Shown: positions 18,119 to 26,442 of the stretch, piece by piece
How the letters are laid out: every line of letters starts with the position of its first letter
Position numbering within the stretch: the stretch's first letter is position 1
DNA from: Beijerinckiaceae bacterium
Lineage (GTDB): Bacteria; Pseudomonadota; Alphaproteobacteria; Rhizobiales; Beijerinckiaceae
Reading direction: 5' to 3'
Assembly (NCBI GenBank): GCA_025458025.1
Contig: JALOTF010000022.1
Coordinates: 1 to 34,990, forward strand
DNA length: 34,990 nucleotides
Made by a program: the position numbers and the translations under genes
Notes under the pieces: generated by a model
Seen by the model: only the letters and a program-made list of their open reading frames with translations
Told to the model about the DNA's origin: nothing
Databases searched by the model: none

Positions 18119-18206
18119 GACTTTTCTGCCGCACTCAAGCGGCAGGATGCAGGGTCGCCGGCGAATATTTTTTGCCTGTGAATCGCTGTGTGAATCATCC
18201 AAAATC

Positions 18207-18232
18207 GGCCTCCCGGAAACGGGGGGCCTTTT
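18207..18232 (+). terminator. Intrinsic terminator after rplI
   Basis: GGCCTCCC (18207-18214) pairs with GGGGGGCC (18221-18228) with one G-T pair and the loop GGAAAC, followed by TTTT-CG-TTTT. It lies 89 bases after the rplI stop. A seven-pair hairpin CTGCCGC/GCGGCAG (18126-18145) without a T-run comes before it. Together these end the rplI transcript, so dnaB needs a promoter in the remaining 150 bases. Confidence 0.75.
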
Positions 18233-18385
18233 CGTTTTGTGGCCTTTGCGCTTCTGCTGGTCGAAGCGTTGGAATCAGGGAACGGCTCACCGGGCGAGAT
18301 GCCTCGGCGGATGTTCCTGTGAGATCGCTGAACACGCAGAAGACCCGCAAAAAGACCTGAACATCGGACGGAAACGATCACGACC

Positions 18386-19873
18386 ATGGCTGTCCTCGCC
18401 CGCCTTGCGCCTGAGAATGCCCCGGACCAGCCCTTGCGGCTCGCGCCGCACAATCTCGAAGCCGAGCAGGCCCTGCTGGGCGCGATTCTCGTGAACAACG
18501 AAGCGTTCGACCGCGTGTCGGACTTCCTCCAGCCCGAGCATTTCTACGAGAAGATCCATGGCGCGATCTTCGATGTGATGGGCAAGCTTCTGAAGGGCGG
18601 CAAGGTTGCCACGCCCATCACCATCAAGACCTACCTGCCGGATGTCGATCTCGGCGGCATCACGGTGCCGCAATATCTCGGGCGCCTCGCGGCCTCCGCC
18701 ACAACCATCTCGAATGCCGGCGAATATGGCCGAACGGTGCATGATCTCGCGCTGCGGCGCACGCTGATCACCATCGGCGAGGACATGGCCGGGCGCGCCT
18801 ATGACGCCCCGGTGGAGGAAATGCCCCGCCAGCAGATCGAGGAGGCCGAGCGCAAGCTCTATGCGCTCGCCGAAAGCGGGCGCTTCGAGGGCGGCTTCCA
18901 GAGCTTCTCCTCGGCGCTGACCCTCGCGATCCATATGGCAAGCGAGGCCTACAAGCGCGATGGCGGCCTCTCGGGCGTCGCGACCGGGCTCTCCGATCTC
19001 GACCAGCGCATGGGCGGCCTTCAGCGCAGCGATATGATCATCGTCGCGGGACGCCCGGGCATGGGCAAGACCTCGTTGGCCACGAACATCGCCTACAACA
19101 TCGCGAAGGCATGGCGCGGCGAGCGCCAGCCCGATGGCACGATGAAAACCGTCTCGGGCGGGATTGTCGGCTTCTTCAGCCTCGAAATGAGCGCGGAACA
19201 GCTCGCGACGCGTATCATCGCCGAGCAATCCGGCGTGCCCTCCTTCAAGATCCGCCGCGGTGACGTGACCAGCGAGGAATTCGGCCGTCTGCATCAGGCG
19301 GTCGCCGAAATGCAGGCGATTCCGCTGCATATCGACCAGTCTGGCGGCATTTCCATCGCGCAATTGGCGGCCCGCGCGCGCCGCCTCAAGCGCCAGCACG
19401 GGCTAGACCTTCTGGTGGTGGATTACCTCCAGCTCCTCTCCGGCGCCTCGAAAAAGGGCGACAACCGCGTGCAGGAACTGACCGAGATCACCACGGGCAT
19501 GAAGGCGCTGGCGAAGGAGCTGAATGTCCCGATCATCGCGCTCTCGCAGCTCTCGCGTCAGGTGGAAAGCCGCGACGACAAGCGCCCGCAACTCTCCGAC
19601 CTGCGTGAATCCGGCTCGATCGAGCAGGACGCGGACGTGGTGATCTTCGTCTATCGCGAGGAATATTACCTCAACAACCGCGAGCCCAAGCCGGGCACCG
19701 AAGACCACCTGAAATGGCAGCAGGATATGGAGCGGGTGCATGGCAAGGCCGAGGTGATCATCGGCAAGCAGCGCCACGGTCCCACTGGCACGGTTCAGCT
19801 GCAATTCGAGGCGAACATCACGAAATTCTCGGATCTCGCGAAGGAAGATTACATGCCGGAGCGGCTGGAATGA
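18386..19873 (+). CDS. dnaB: Replicative DNA helicase
   Basis: The 495-residue ring helicase unwinds DNA at the replication fork. It has the N-terminal domain (about 15-125), a linker, and the RecA-like C-terminal domain with Walker A GRPGMGKTSL (about 222-231), Walker B LLVVDYLQLL and the conserved QLSRQVESRDDKRP and LRESGSIEQDADVV blocks. No intein is present. Its last four bases overlap the start of alr (ATGA), suggesting coupling of the two genes. Confidence 0.97.
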   Translation: MAVLARLAPENAPDQPLRLAPHNLEAEQALLGAILVNNEAFDRVSDFLQPEHFYEKIHGAIFDVMGKLLKGGKVATPITIKTYLPDVDLGGITVPQYLGRLAASATTISNAGEYGRTVHDLALRRTLITIGEDMAGRAYDAPVEEMPRQQIEEAERKLYALAESGRFEGGFQSFSSALTLAIHMASEAYKRDGGLSGVATGLSDLDQRMGGLQRSDMIIVAGRPGMGKTSLATNIAYNIAKAWRGERQPDGTMKTVSGGIVGFFSLEMSAEQLATRIIAEQSGVPSFKIRRGDVTSEEFGRLHQAVAEMQAIPLHIDQSGGISIAQLAARARRLKRQHGLDLLVVDYLQLLSGASKKGDNRVQELTEITTGMKALAKELNVPIIALSQLSRQVESRDDKRPQLSDLRESGSIEQDADVVIFVYREEYYLNNREPKPGTEDHLKWQQDMERVHGKAEVIIGKQRHGPTGTVQLQFEANITKFSDLAKEDYMPERLE

Positions 19874-21021
19874 GCCGCCTCGCCTCGCAGGCCGCGCGCC
19901 TGACCCTTGATCTCGGCGCCCTCGCCGCGAACTGGTGCAAGCTCAATGCACTCAACGCGCCGGGTGTCGCGGGTGCGGTCATCAAGGCCGATGCCTATGG
20001 GCTCGGGATCGAGAACGCCGCGCCGGCGCTCCACAAGGCGGGTTGCCGCACGTTTTTCGTCGCGCATCTCTCCGAAGGCATCCGCGCCCGCGCAGCCCTG
20101 CCCGATGGCGAGATCTTCGTGCTGAACGGGCTCGCGGCGGGTCAGCTTGCCGCCTATCGCGCACATCGCCTCGCGCCCGTGCTCGGCACCATGTCGGAAA
20201 TCACGGCGTGGCAGGCCTTTCGCGACGAGGAGCCCGAAGCCGAGCGCGCCGCGTTGCATGTCGATACCGGCATGAACCGCCTCGGTCTGCGGCCCGATGC
20301 GTTCCGCGATCTTCTGGCCGCCGGCGAGATGCCGTGGGACGATATCTCGATCATGATGAGCCATTTCGTCTCGGCTGAAGTCGAGAACGATACGTTCACC
20401 GCGCGGCAGGCGACGGTTTTCGGGGAGCTTGCAACGCTCGTTCAGGAGGCCGGAAAAGCGGTTCAGCAGCTTGCGAACTCGAATCAGCCGCTTCGCTTAA
20501 GCCTCTGCAATTCCTCGGGACATTTCACGGAAAGCGCTGGTCGCTATGCGCTTTCGCGGCCGGGCTATGCGCTCTACGGCGGGAACCCCACGCCGGGGCG
20601 GAAAAACCCGATGCGCTCCGTCGTGCGCCTCGAAGCGCCGGTGATCCAGATCACACCCGTGCCCGCCGGCGAGACCGTGGGCTACAATTCGAACTTCATC
20701 GCGATGCGCGACAGCCTGATTGCCACCATTTCCTGCGGTTATGCCGATGGCTATTCGCGCAATGCAGGCGCGAAGCCGGATCGTGCGGGCGGCTATGCGA
20801 TTGTCGCGGGGCGCGAATGCCCGATTGCCGGCAATGTCTCGATGGATCTCATCACGGTGGATATCACCCACCTGCCGAAGGGCAGCGTGAAGGTCGGTGA
20901 TTTCGCGACGCTGATCGGCGATGGCCTCGACATTGATCGCGTTGGCGAGGCCGCGAAAACCATCGGCTACGAGATCCTCACGAGCCTCGGGCGGCGCTAT
21001 GAACGCGTGTTCGTGGAATAA
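19870..21021 (+). CDS. alr: Alanine racemase
   Basis: The 383-residue PLP enzyme makes D-alanine for peptidoglycan. The cofactor lysine is Lys39 in AVIKADAYGLG. The second catalytic residue is Tyr272 in ETVGYNSNF, followed by ISCGYADGYSRN. The C-terminal beta domain contains CPIAGNVSMDLITVD. The start MSRLASQAARL at 19870 overlaps the dnaB stop by four bases; an in-frame start inside dnaB at 19714 is rejected. The enzyme needs PLP, which is notable because the PLP-synthesis gene pdxA is missing from its usual place in this window. Confidence 0.95.
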   Translation: MSRLASQAARLTLDLGALAANWCKLNALNAPGVAGAVIKADAYGLGIENAAPALHKAGCRTFFVAHLSEGIRARAALPDGEIFVLNGLAAGQLAAYRAHRLAPVLGTMSEITAWQAFRDEEPEAERAALHVDTGMNRLGLRPDAFRDLLAAGEMPWDDISIMMSHFVSAEVENDTFTARQATVFGELATLVQEAGKAVQQLANSNQPLRLSLCNSSGHFTESAGRYALSRPGYALYGGNPTPGRKNPMRSVVRLEAPVIQITPVPAGETVGYNSNFIAMRDSLIATISCGYADGYSRNAGAKPDRAGGYAIVAGRECPIAGNVSMDLITVDITHLPKGSVKVGDFATLIGDGLDIDRVGEAAKTIGYEILTSLGRRYERVFVE

Positions 21022-21023
21022 AC

Positions 21024-21227
21024 CTAGGCCAGCACGTTGAGGATGGATGATACCGATCCCGGCTGGGGCTTGCTGATGGTCATGGCCTGAAGGCTCTGCT
21101 GGAGCACGTCCACCGTGCCCGCGGTTTTCAGCTTTTCCATCTGCGTGGCAATCTGCGTCACGGCATTGCGGCGCATCTGGCTCGTGACCTGCGCTGTCAT
21201 GCTGCTGAGCTTGTCGACGCTGCTCAT
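21024..21227 (-). CDS. Small hypothetical protein (67 aa)
   Basis: The open frame encodes MSSVDKLSSMTAQVTSQM and ends SVSSILNVLA. It is helix-prone and rich in Gln, Thr and Ser, with no signal peptide or membrane segment. I do not recognise a family. In its favour are codon usage like the neighbours, a GAGGG binding site four bases before ATG 21227, and a second small ORF 65 bases upstream on the same strand. A 29-bp near-palindrome (21235-21263) touches the binding site. Its stop lies two bases from the alr stop. Confidence 0.6.
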   Translation of the reverse strand: MSSVDKLSSMTAQVTSQMRRNAVTQIATQMEKLKTAGTVDVLQQSLQAMTISKPQPGSVSSILNVLA

Positions 21228-21234
21228 GGTACCC

Positions 21235-21263
21235 TCGATACTCTACCTGAGGTTGAGTATCGA
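21235..21263 (-). promoter_or_regulatory. 29-bp near-perfect dyad over the binding site of the 67-aa ORF
   Basis: TCGATACTC (21235-21243) and GAGTATCGA (21255-21263) are perfect inverted repeats, and the centre ACCT-G-AGGT is also symmetric. Only one mismatched pair (T-T) breaks the 29-bp dyad. In the minus-strand mRNA the 3' arm runs into the GAGGG binding site of the gene at 21227. It could be a protein operator or an RNA hairpin that masks translation. Confidence 0.6.
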
Positions 21264-21292
21264 CGTGAAGCCTTAAGAAAGGCTGAGGCGCC

Positions 21293-21469
21293 TCAGGCCA
21301 GCTTGTCGAGCACTTTCGAGTAGGGCAGCGGCGCACGGCCTTGAGCCGTGGTCTCCGCGGGGGAAACCAGCGCAACCGTATTCGCCGCCATATCCTGCGC
21401 GGCGCGCATTACTGCAACAGCGGCGGTCATCGCGTCGCTCATGCCCGGCACCTGCGCGACATCCGACAT
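21293..21469 (-). CDS. Small hypothetical protein (58 aa)
   Basis: The frame starts at ATG 21469 with MSDVAQVPGMSDAMTAAVAV and ends PYSKVLDKLA. A GAGAGG sequence upstream is a good ribosome binding site. It is alanine-rich and helix-prone, and I do not recognise the family. It is divergent from radA and precedes the 67-aa ORF on the same strand. Both begin MS, are helical and end in a short leucine-containing tail, but I cannot claim they are homologous. The frame open far upstream through radA is a shadow. Confidence 0.55.
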   Translation of the reverse strand: MSDVAQVPGMSDAMTAAVAVMRAAQDMAANTVALVSPAETTAQGRAPLPYSKVLDKLA

Positions 21470-21516
21470 GCTCACACCTCTCTTTGGAAACCGATTTGGA
21501 ACCTGCCCGAAATCCT

Positions 21517-21546
21517 TTGCTGTTTTCTTGTTTTGTTCGCTAAAGT
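21517..21546 (+). promoter_or_regulatory. Possible radA promoter
   Basis: TTGCTG (21517-21522) is followed after 18 bases by TAAAGT (21541-21546), or after 17 by CTAAAG. It lies in an AT-rich patch 32 bases upstream of the radA start, between divergent genes where a promoter is required. Confidence 0.4.
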
Positions 21547-21577
21547 TCGAAGCATCGAATCTCTTCCCGGAGGCCTC

Positions 21578-22993
21578 TTGGCCAAGCGCACATCCACTTT
21601 CGCCTGCCAGGCCTGCGGTGCGGTTTACCAGCGCTGGCAGGGCAAATGCGAGGCTTGCGGCGAATGGAATTCCATTGCTGAAGAGGCCGGTTCCGCCGCT
21701 GCTGCCGCACCGGTCGCCAGCGGCGGCGCCCGGCTGAAGAAGGGCCGTACCTTCGCGCTCGAAAGCCTCACCGGCGAAGCGATGGATGCCCCGCGCATCG
21801 CGAGCGGCATTGCGGAACTCGATCGCGTGACCGGCGGCGGTTTTGTGAAGGGCTCGGTGATCCTGCTCGGCGGCGAGCCGGGAATCGGGAAATCTACCTT
21901 GCTCATTCAGGCGGCGGCGGCCATTGCGCGGAAGAATTTTCGCTCTGTTTATATCTCCGGGGAGGAAAGCGCCGGGCAGGTCCGCTTGCGCGCGCAGCGC
22001 CTCGGGCTGGAAAGCGCGCCGGTGGAACTCGCGGCGGAAACGAGCGTCGAAGATATTCTCACCACGCTCTCGCAAGGTGCTCCTCCCCGCCTGGTCATCA
22101 TCGATTCCATCCAGACCATGTGGACCGAAGCCGCCGAGGCCGCGCCGGGCACCGTGACACAGGTTCGCGCGGCGGCGCAGGGCCTCATCCGTTTTGCAAA
22201 AAGCTCCGGTGCGGCGATCATTCTCGTCGGCCATGTCACCAAGGACGGACAGATCGCCGGCCCGCGCGTGGTGGAGCATATGGTCGATGCCGTGATGAGC
22301 TTCGAGGGCGATTCCGGCCATCATTTCCGCATCTTGCGCGCGGTGAAGAACCGCTTCGGCGCGACGGATGAAATCGGCGTGTTCGAAATGGGCGCCGGCG
22401 GACTGGTCGAGGTGCCGAACCCCTCGGCCCTCTTCCTTGGCGCGCGCGATTCGACCGTTTCCGGCACCGCGGTTTTTGCCGGCATGGAGGGCACGCGCCC
22501 GCTGCTGATCGAAATTCAGGCGCTGGTGACGCCTTCTGCGCTCGGCACGCCGCGCCGCGCAGTGGTCGGCTGGGATTCGAGCCGCCTCGCCATGGTGCTC
22601 GCGGTGCTCGAAGCGCGTGCGGGCGTTCGTTTGGGCCAGCATGATGTCTACATGAATGTGGCCGGCGGCTTCCGCATCATGGAGCCGGCGGCCGATCTCG
22701 CGGTGGCAGCGGCATTGGTTTCATCCCTCGCGGATGTGCCGATTCCGCCGCAAATGGCGCTTTTCGGCGAGGTGAGCCTCTCCGGCCTTGTCCGCCCCGT
22801 GCCGCAGGCCGCCGCGCGGTTGAAAGAAGCGGTGAAGCTCGGCTTCACGGAGGCCTTGCTGCCCGAAGGCGTTCAGGATGCCGGCGCGAAGCTGGGCCTG
22901 ACGCTGCATCCCGCGCGCGGGATCGCCGATGTTGTGGCCGAGATTGCCGGCGGCAAGGGAAAGCCGCGACGATCCCCATCGATTTCCGGCTAA
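21578..22993 (+). CDS. radA: DNA repair protein RadA
   Basis: The 471-residue ATPase drives branch migration during recombination. It has the N-terminal C4 zinc finger (Cys10, 13, 24, 27 in CQACG and CEACG), Walker A GIGKST (102-107), the RadA-specific KNRFG (257-261) and a C-terminal Lon-like domain (about 290-450). No ATG is available at the right place. The start is TTG 21578, preceded by GGAGG at four bases, giving MAKRTSTFACQACG. Upstream in-frame ATG codons would add residues unlike the family. Confidence 0.94.
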   Translation: MAKRTSTFACQACGAVYQRWQGKCEACGEWNSIAEEAGSAAAAAPVASGGARLKKGRTFALESLTGEAMDAPRIASGIAELDRVTGGGFVKGSVILLGGEPGIGKSTLLIQAAAAIARKNFRSVYISGEESAGQVRLRAQRLGLESAPVELAAETSVEDILTTLSQGAPPRLVIIDSIQTMWTEAAEAAPGTVTQVRAAAQGLIRFAKSSGAAIILVGHVTKDGQIAGPRVVEHMVDAVMSFEGDSGHHFRILRAVKNRFGATDEIGVFEMGAGGLVEVPNPSALFLGARDSTVSGTAVFAGMEGTRPLLIEIQALVTPSALGTPRRAVVGWDSSRLAMVLAVLEARAGVRLGQHDVYMNVAGGFRIMEPAADLAVAAALVSSLADVPIPPQMALFGEVSLSGLVRPVPQAAARLKEAVKLGFTEALLPEGVQDAGAKLGLTLHPARGIADVVAEIAGGKGKPRRSPSISG

Positions 22994-23009
22994 GCTTTGT
23001 CGAGACGGG

Positions 23010-23038
23010 GTGACGAAGCCGAAGCTAGCCGTTATATG
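23010..23038 (+). promoter_or_regulatory. Possible cvpA-purF promoter
   Basis: GTGACG (23010-23015) and TATATG (23033-23038) are separated by exactly 17 bases in the 77-base gap after radA, 32 bases before the cvpA start. Confidence 0.4.
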
Positions 23039-23070
23039 CGGCGCATTGGCGTTCGCCCGAAGGAGTCCCA

Positions 23071-23670
23071 ATGCCGGTCACCATTCTCGATCTCGTCGTC
23101 ATCGGAATTGTGCTTCTCTCGGGGCTTCTGGCGATGGTGCGGGGGTTCACCCGTGAAGTTCTGGCGATTGCCTCCTGGGCGATTGCTGCCGTGGTCGCCT
23201 ATTTCTTCTATCCGCAGGCTGCACCCTATGTGGTGCAATATGTGGCGAAGCAGCCGCCTTTGCTGGTAAATGGCGTAGCTTTCGGCGGCGTGTTCCTTGC
23301 CACCCTGATGGTGAGCTACATCATCACCTCGAAGCTCTCGGATTTCATTCTCGACAGCCGCATCGGCGCGCTGGACCGCACTTTGGGCTTCCTGTTCGGG
23401 GCGGCCCGTGGTTTCCTGCTGGCCATTATCGGGTTCGGCTTCTTCTCGTGGCTGGTGTCTGAAAAGCAGCAGCCGCAATGGGTGGCCGATGCGAAGTTCC
23501 GGCCCATCCTCACCACCAGCTGGGATCGGCTGAAGGCCATGCTCCCGGAGAATCTCGACGAATCGATCGCAACGCCCATCAAGAAGGCGACGGAGGAATT
23601 CAAGCAGTCCGGTTCCGGCAACCCGCCGGCCCCGGTTACGCCGCCGGCCGCGCCCCAGCCCAAACAATAA
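23071..23670 (+). CDS. cvpA: CvpA family membrane protein
   Basis: The 199-residue inner-membrane protein begins MPVTILDLVVIGIVLLSGLL and has about four membrane helices within the first 130 residues, then a proline/alanine-rich C-terminal tail. CvpA was named for a role in colicin V production and is linked to envelope homeostasis; its exact activity is unclear. Its place directly upstream of purF is conserved from E. coli to alphaproteobacteria. A GGAG site precedes the start and purF follows after 43 bases. Confidence 0.9.
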   Translation: MPVTILDLVVIGIVLLSGLLAMVRGFTREVLAIASWAIAAVVAYFFYPQAAPYVVQYVAKQPPLLVNGVAFGGVFLATLMVSYIITSKLSDFILDSRIGALDRTLGFLFGAARGFLLAIIGFGFFSWLVSEKQQPQWVADAKFRPILTTSWDRLKAMLPENLDESIATPIKKATEEFKQSGSGNPPAPVTPPAAPQPKQ

Positions 23671-23713
23671 GGACGCGCCGGCGCATTCGTCTCCCTTGCT
23701 AGGACATTCGGTC

Positions 23714-25201
23714 ATGACACACGCCGAGCCGATGGATGTTTGCGACACGGGGGATGATCATCCCTTCCGCGATGCGGATCACCTGCGCGAGGAATGCGGG
23801 GTTTTCGGCATTTATGGCCACCCCGATGCCGCGGCGATCACCGCGCTCGGCCTGCATGCGCTCCAGCATCGCGGGCAGGAAGCGGCGGGCATCGTCACCT
23901 TCGATGGCACGCGCTTCCATTCCGAGCGCCGCCTCGGGCTGATCGGCGACAACTTCTCGAAGCAGAGCGTGATCGACCAGTTGCCCGGCAATGCCGCAAT
24001 TGGCCATACGCGCTATTCCACGACGGGCGAGACCATCCTGCGCAATGTGCAGCCGCTTTTCGCGGAACTCTCGGTGGGTGGTTTCGCGGTTGCCCATAAC
24101 GGCAACCTCACCAACGGTCTGACCCTCCGCCGGCAGCTGATTTCCGAGGGTGCGATCTATCAGGCGACCTCCGATACAGAAGTCATCCTGCATCTCGTGG
24201 CGCGCTCGAAGCGCAACCGCTTCGTGGATCGCTTCATCGAAACCCTGTCGCAGGTTCAGGGCGCCTATGCCTTTGTGGGCATGACGAACAAGAAACTGAT
24301 CGGCGCGCGGGATCCCCTCGGCATCCGCCCGCTGGTGCTCGGACGTCTCGATGGCTGCCCGATCCTCGCCTCCGAGACCTGCGCGCTCGACATCATCGGT
24401 GCGAAATTCGAGCGTGAGGTGGAGCCGGGCGAGATCCTCGTGATCGAGGACGGGCAGATCGAGAGCCTCAAGCCCTTCCCTCCCAAGCGGCCGCGACCCT
24501 GCATCTTCGAATATGTCTATTTCGCGCGGCCGGATTCGATTGCCGGCGGCAAGAATGTCTACGAGGTGCGCAAAAAGATCGGCGCGGAACTCGCGATGGA
24601 AACGCCGATTTTCGCCGATGTCGTGGTGCCCGTGCCGGATTCCGGTGTGCCCGCGGCCATCGGTTTCGCGCAGAAATCGGGCATTCCCTACGAGTTGGGC
24701 ATCATCCGCAACCATTATGTCGGCCGCACATTCATCCAGCCCACGCAGAGCGTGCGCGAACTCGGCGTGCGCATGAAGCATTCGGCCAATCGCGCGGTGA
24801 TCGCGGGCAAGCGCGTCGTGCTGGTGGATGATTCCATTGTGCGCGGCACGACCTCGCGGAAGATCGTCGCGATGATGCGCGAGGCGGGCGCGACGGAGGT
24901 GCATTTCCGCATCGCCTCCCCGCCGATCAAGTATCCGGATTTCTACGGCATCGACATGCCGGAGCAGGACAAGCTGCTCGCCGCGCGCATGTCGATTGAA
25001 GAGATGCGCACCTATCTCGGGGTCGAGAGCCTCTCCTTCATCTCGATTGACGGGCTTTATCGCGCTCTGGGCGAGCCGGGCCGCGACAATGCCGAGCCGC
25101 AATACACCGACCATTATTTCACCGGTGATTACCCCACGCCCATCGCGGATGTGGTGGGCGAGAGCGTGAAGCAGCTCTCCCTCCTCGCCGAGGCCAGCTG
25201 A
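23714..25201 (+). CDS. purF: Amidophosphoribosyltransferase
   Basis: The 495-residue enzyme makes the first committed step of purine synthesis, moving the glutamine amide to PRPP. A propeptide of about 27 residues precedes the N-terminal nucleophile Cys28 (EECGVFGIYG), which must be exposed by processing. The PRPP-binding loop VVLVDDSIVRGTTS is intact. The start ATG 23714 has AGGA at nine bases; a TTG at 23696 is an unlikely alternative. It joins guaB and guaA further along as a second purine locus in this window. Confidence 0.96.
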   Translation: MTHAEPMDVCDTGDDHPFRDADHLREECGVFGIYGHPDAAAITALGLHALQHRGQEAAGIVTFDGTRFHSERRLGLIGDNFSKQSVIDQLPGNAAIGHTRYSTTGETILRNVQPLFAELSVGGFAVAHNGNLTNGLTLRRQLISEGAIYQATSDTEVILHLVARSKRNRFVDRFIETLSQVQGAYAFVGMTNKKLIGARDPLGIRPLVLGRLDGCPILASETCALDIIGAKFEREVEPGEILVIEDGQIESLKPFPPKRPRPCIFEYVYFARPDSIAGGKNVYEVRKKIGAELAMETPIFADVVVPVPDSGVPAAIGFAQKSGIPYELGIIRNHYVGRTFIQPTQSVRELGVRMKHSANRAVIAGKRVVLVDDSIVRGTTSRKIVAMMREAGATEVHFRIASPPIKYPDFYGIDMPEQDKLLAARMSIEEMRTYLGVESLSFISIDGLYRALGEPGRDNAEPQYTDHYFTGDYPTPIADVVGESVKQLSLLAEAS

Positions 25202-25205
25202 GACC

Positions 25206-25952
25206 ATGACCCAGAACGTGCTTTCCGGCCGCATCGCGCTCATCACCGGGGCCTCGCGCGGAATCGGGCGGGAAACCGCCCTGGCCTTTGCCAAGGCAGG
25301 CGCACATGTCATCTCGCTCGCGCGCACTGTGGGCGGGCTTGAATCGCTCGATGACGAGATCAAGGCTTTGGGTGGCACCGCGACGCTCGTGCCGCTCGAC
25401 CTCACGGATTACGATGCGCTCGACCGCCTCGGCCTTTCTATCCACGAGCGTTGGGGCAAACTCGATGTGCTTGTTGGCAATGGCGCGACTCTTGGGCCGA
25501 TCTCGCCGCTGAACCACATCGATCCCAAGCAGTGGGAGCGCGTTTTCGCGATCAACGTGACCGCGAATTACCGGCTGATCCGCTCCATGGATCCGCTGCT
25601 GCGGGCCTCGGATGCGGGTCGCGCGATTTTCCTTTCCTCCGGTGCGGGTTCGAACGCCAATGCCTATTGGGGCTGCTATGGCGCATCGAAGGCCGCGCTT
25701 GACCTGATGTGCCGCGATTGGGCCGAGGAAGTGCGGAACATCACCAATATCAAGGTGATGCTGGTCAATCCGGGCCGCACCCGTACTCGCATGCGTGCCG
25801 AGGCCGCGCCGGGCGAAGACCCGATGTCCCTGCCCGCCCCGCATGAGATCACCCCGCATCTCGTGGCCATGGCCAGCCCGGATTGGCAGGAAACCGGCAA
25901 GATCTTCGATTTCCCCCGCCGGGCCGTGCTCAATTTCCGCCCGCCTGCGTAA
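25206..25952 (+). CDS. Short-chain dehydrogenase/reductase
   Basis: The 248-residue SDR has the nucleotide motif TGASRGIGRE (about 15-24) and the Tyr-x3-Lys pair in CYGASKAALDL with a serine in FLSSGAG. The usual NNAG is replaced by GNGA (VLVGNGATLG). The substrate is unknown. The gene follows purF after four bases, an arrangement I recall as common in Hyphomicrobiales, so it is probably cotranscribed. The resemblance to YciK-type SDRs is a guess. Confidence 0.88.
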   Translation: MTQNVLSGRIALITGASRGIGRETALAFAKAGAHVISLARTVGGLESLDDEIKALGGTATLVPLDLTDYDALDRLGLSIHERWGKLDVLVGNGATLGPISPLNHIDPKQWERVFAINVTANYRLIRSMDPLLRASDAGRAIFLSSGAGSNANAYWGCYGASKAALDLMCRDWAEEVRNITNIKVMLVNPGRTRTRMRAEAAPGEDPMSLPAPHEITPHLVAMASPDWQETGKIFDFPRRAVLNFRPPA

Positions 25953-26040
25953 TCGTGCCCCATTTCGCCGGCTTGCCTTTCGGCTCGCGCGAGGCGTAGC
26001 CTGACCCATCGGCCAAGGGGGGCCGTGGGGGAAAACATCC

Positions 26041-26418
26041 ATGTTGAAACTCTATCGCCTGCTGGCCCTGCTCGTGGCCAGCCTGATGCTGCCAAGCCTT
26101 GCTGAAGCACAATCCACGAGCATGACGTGGAAATTCCGCTCGTTTCACAAGAACATCGTGAATGTCGAGCTTTATTCCTACAACCGCCGCCATGTCTGGC
26201 CGGGCGGTGGCGAGGTTTATTCGCTGCGCGATTTCGGCGCGCATAACGTGAACATCTCCTGCGTGCCGGGCGAGCGCATCTGCTTCGGCGCGTGGGTGCG
26301 CGGCACGGAAAGTTCGAGCTGGGGCGTGGGCCGCAACCGCAAGAATTCCTGCAAGACCTGCTGCTACACCTGCGGCAACACGAAGGATACCGGAGTCATC
26401 AACCTCAATGCGATGTAG
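26041..26418 (+). CDS. Cysteine-rich secreted protein of unknown function
   Basis: The 125-residue product has a clear signal peptide (MLKLYRLLALLVASLMLPSLAEA, cleavage about residue 23). The mature part is about 100 residues, rich in aromatic residues and glycine, with six cysteines in ISCVPGERICFGAW and SCKTCCYTCGN. Paired cysteines suggest disulfides in the periplasm or outside the cell. It resembles small exported proteins I recall from Hyphomicrobiales, but no function is known to me. It converges on der with 24 bases between the stops. Confidence 0.75.
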   Translation: MLKLYRLLALLVASLMLPSLAEAQSTSMTWKFRSFHKNIVNVELYSYNRRHVWPGGGEVYSLRDFGAHNVNISCVPGERICFGAWVRGTESSSWGVGRNRKNSCKTCCYTCGNTKDTGVINLNAM

Positions 26419-26442
26419 CGCAGGGGCAAGAGGCAGGCGGGT

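Noticed and set aside
23699-25405. Long minus-strand open frame opposite purF
   Set aside because: It is a shadow of purF with biased composition and no recognisable motif. The purF motifs on the plus strand are decisive.
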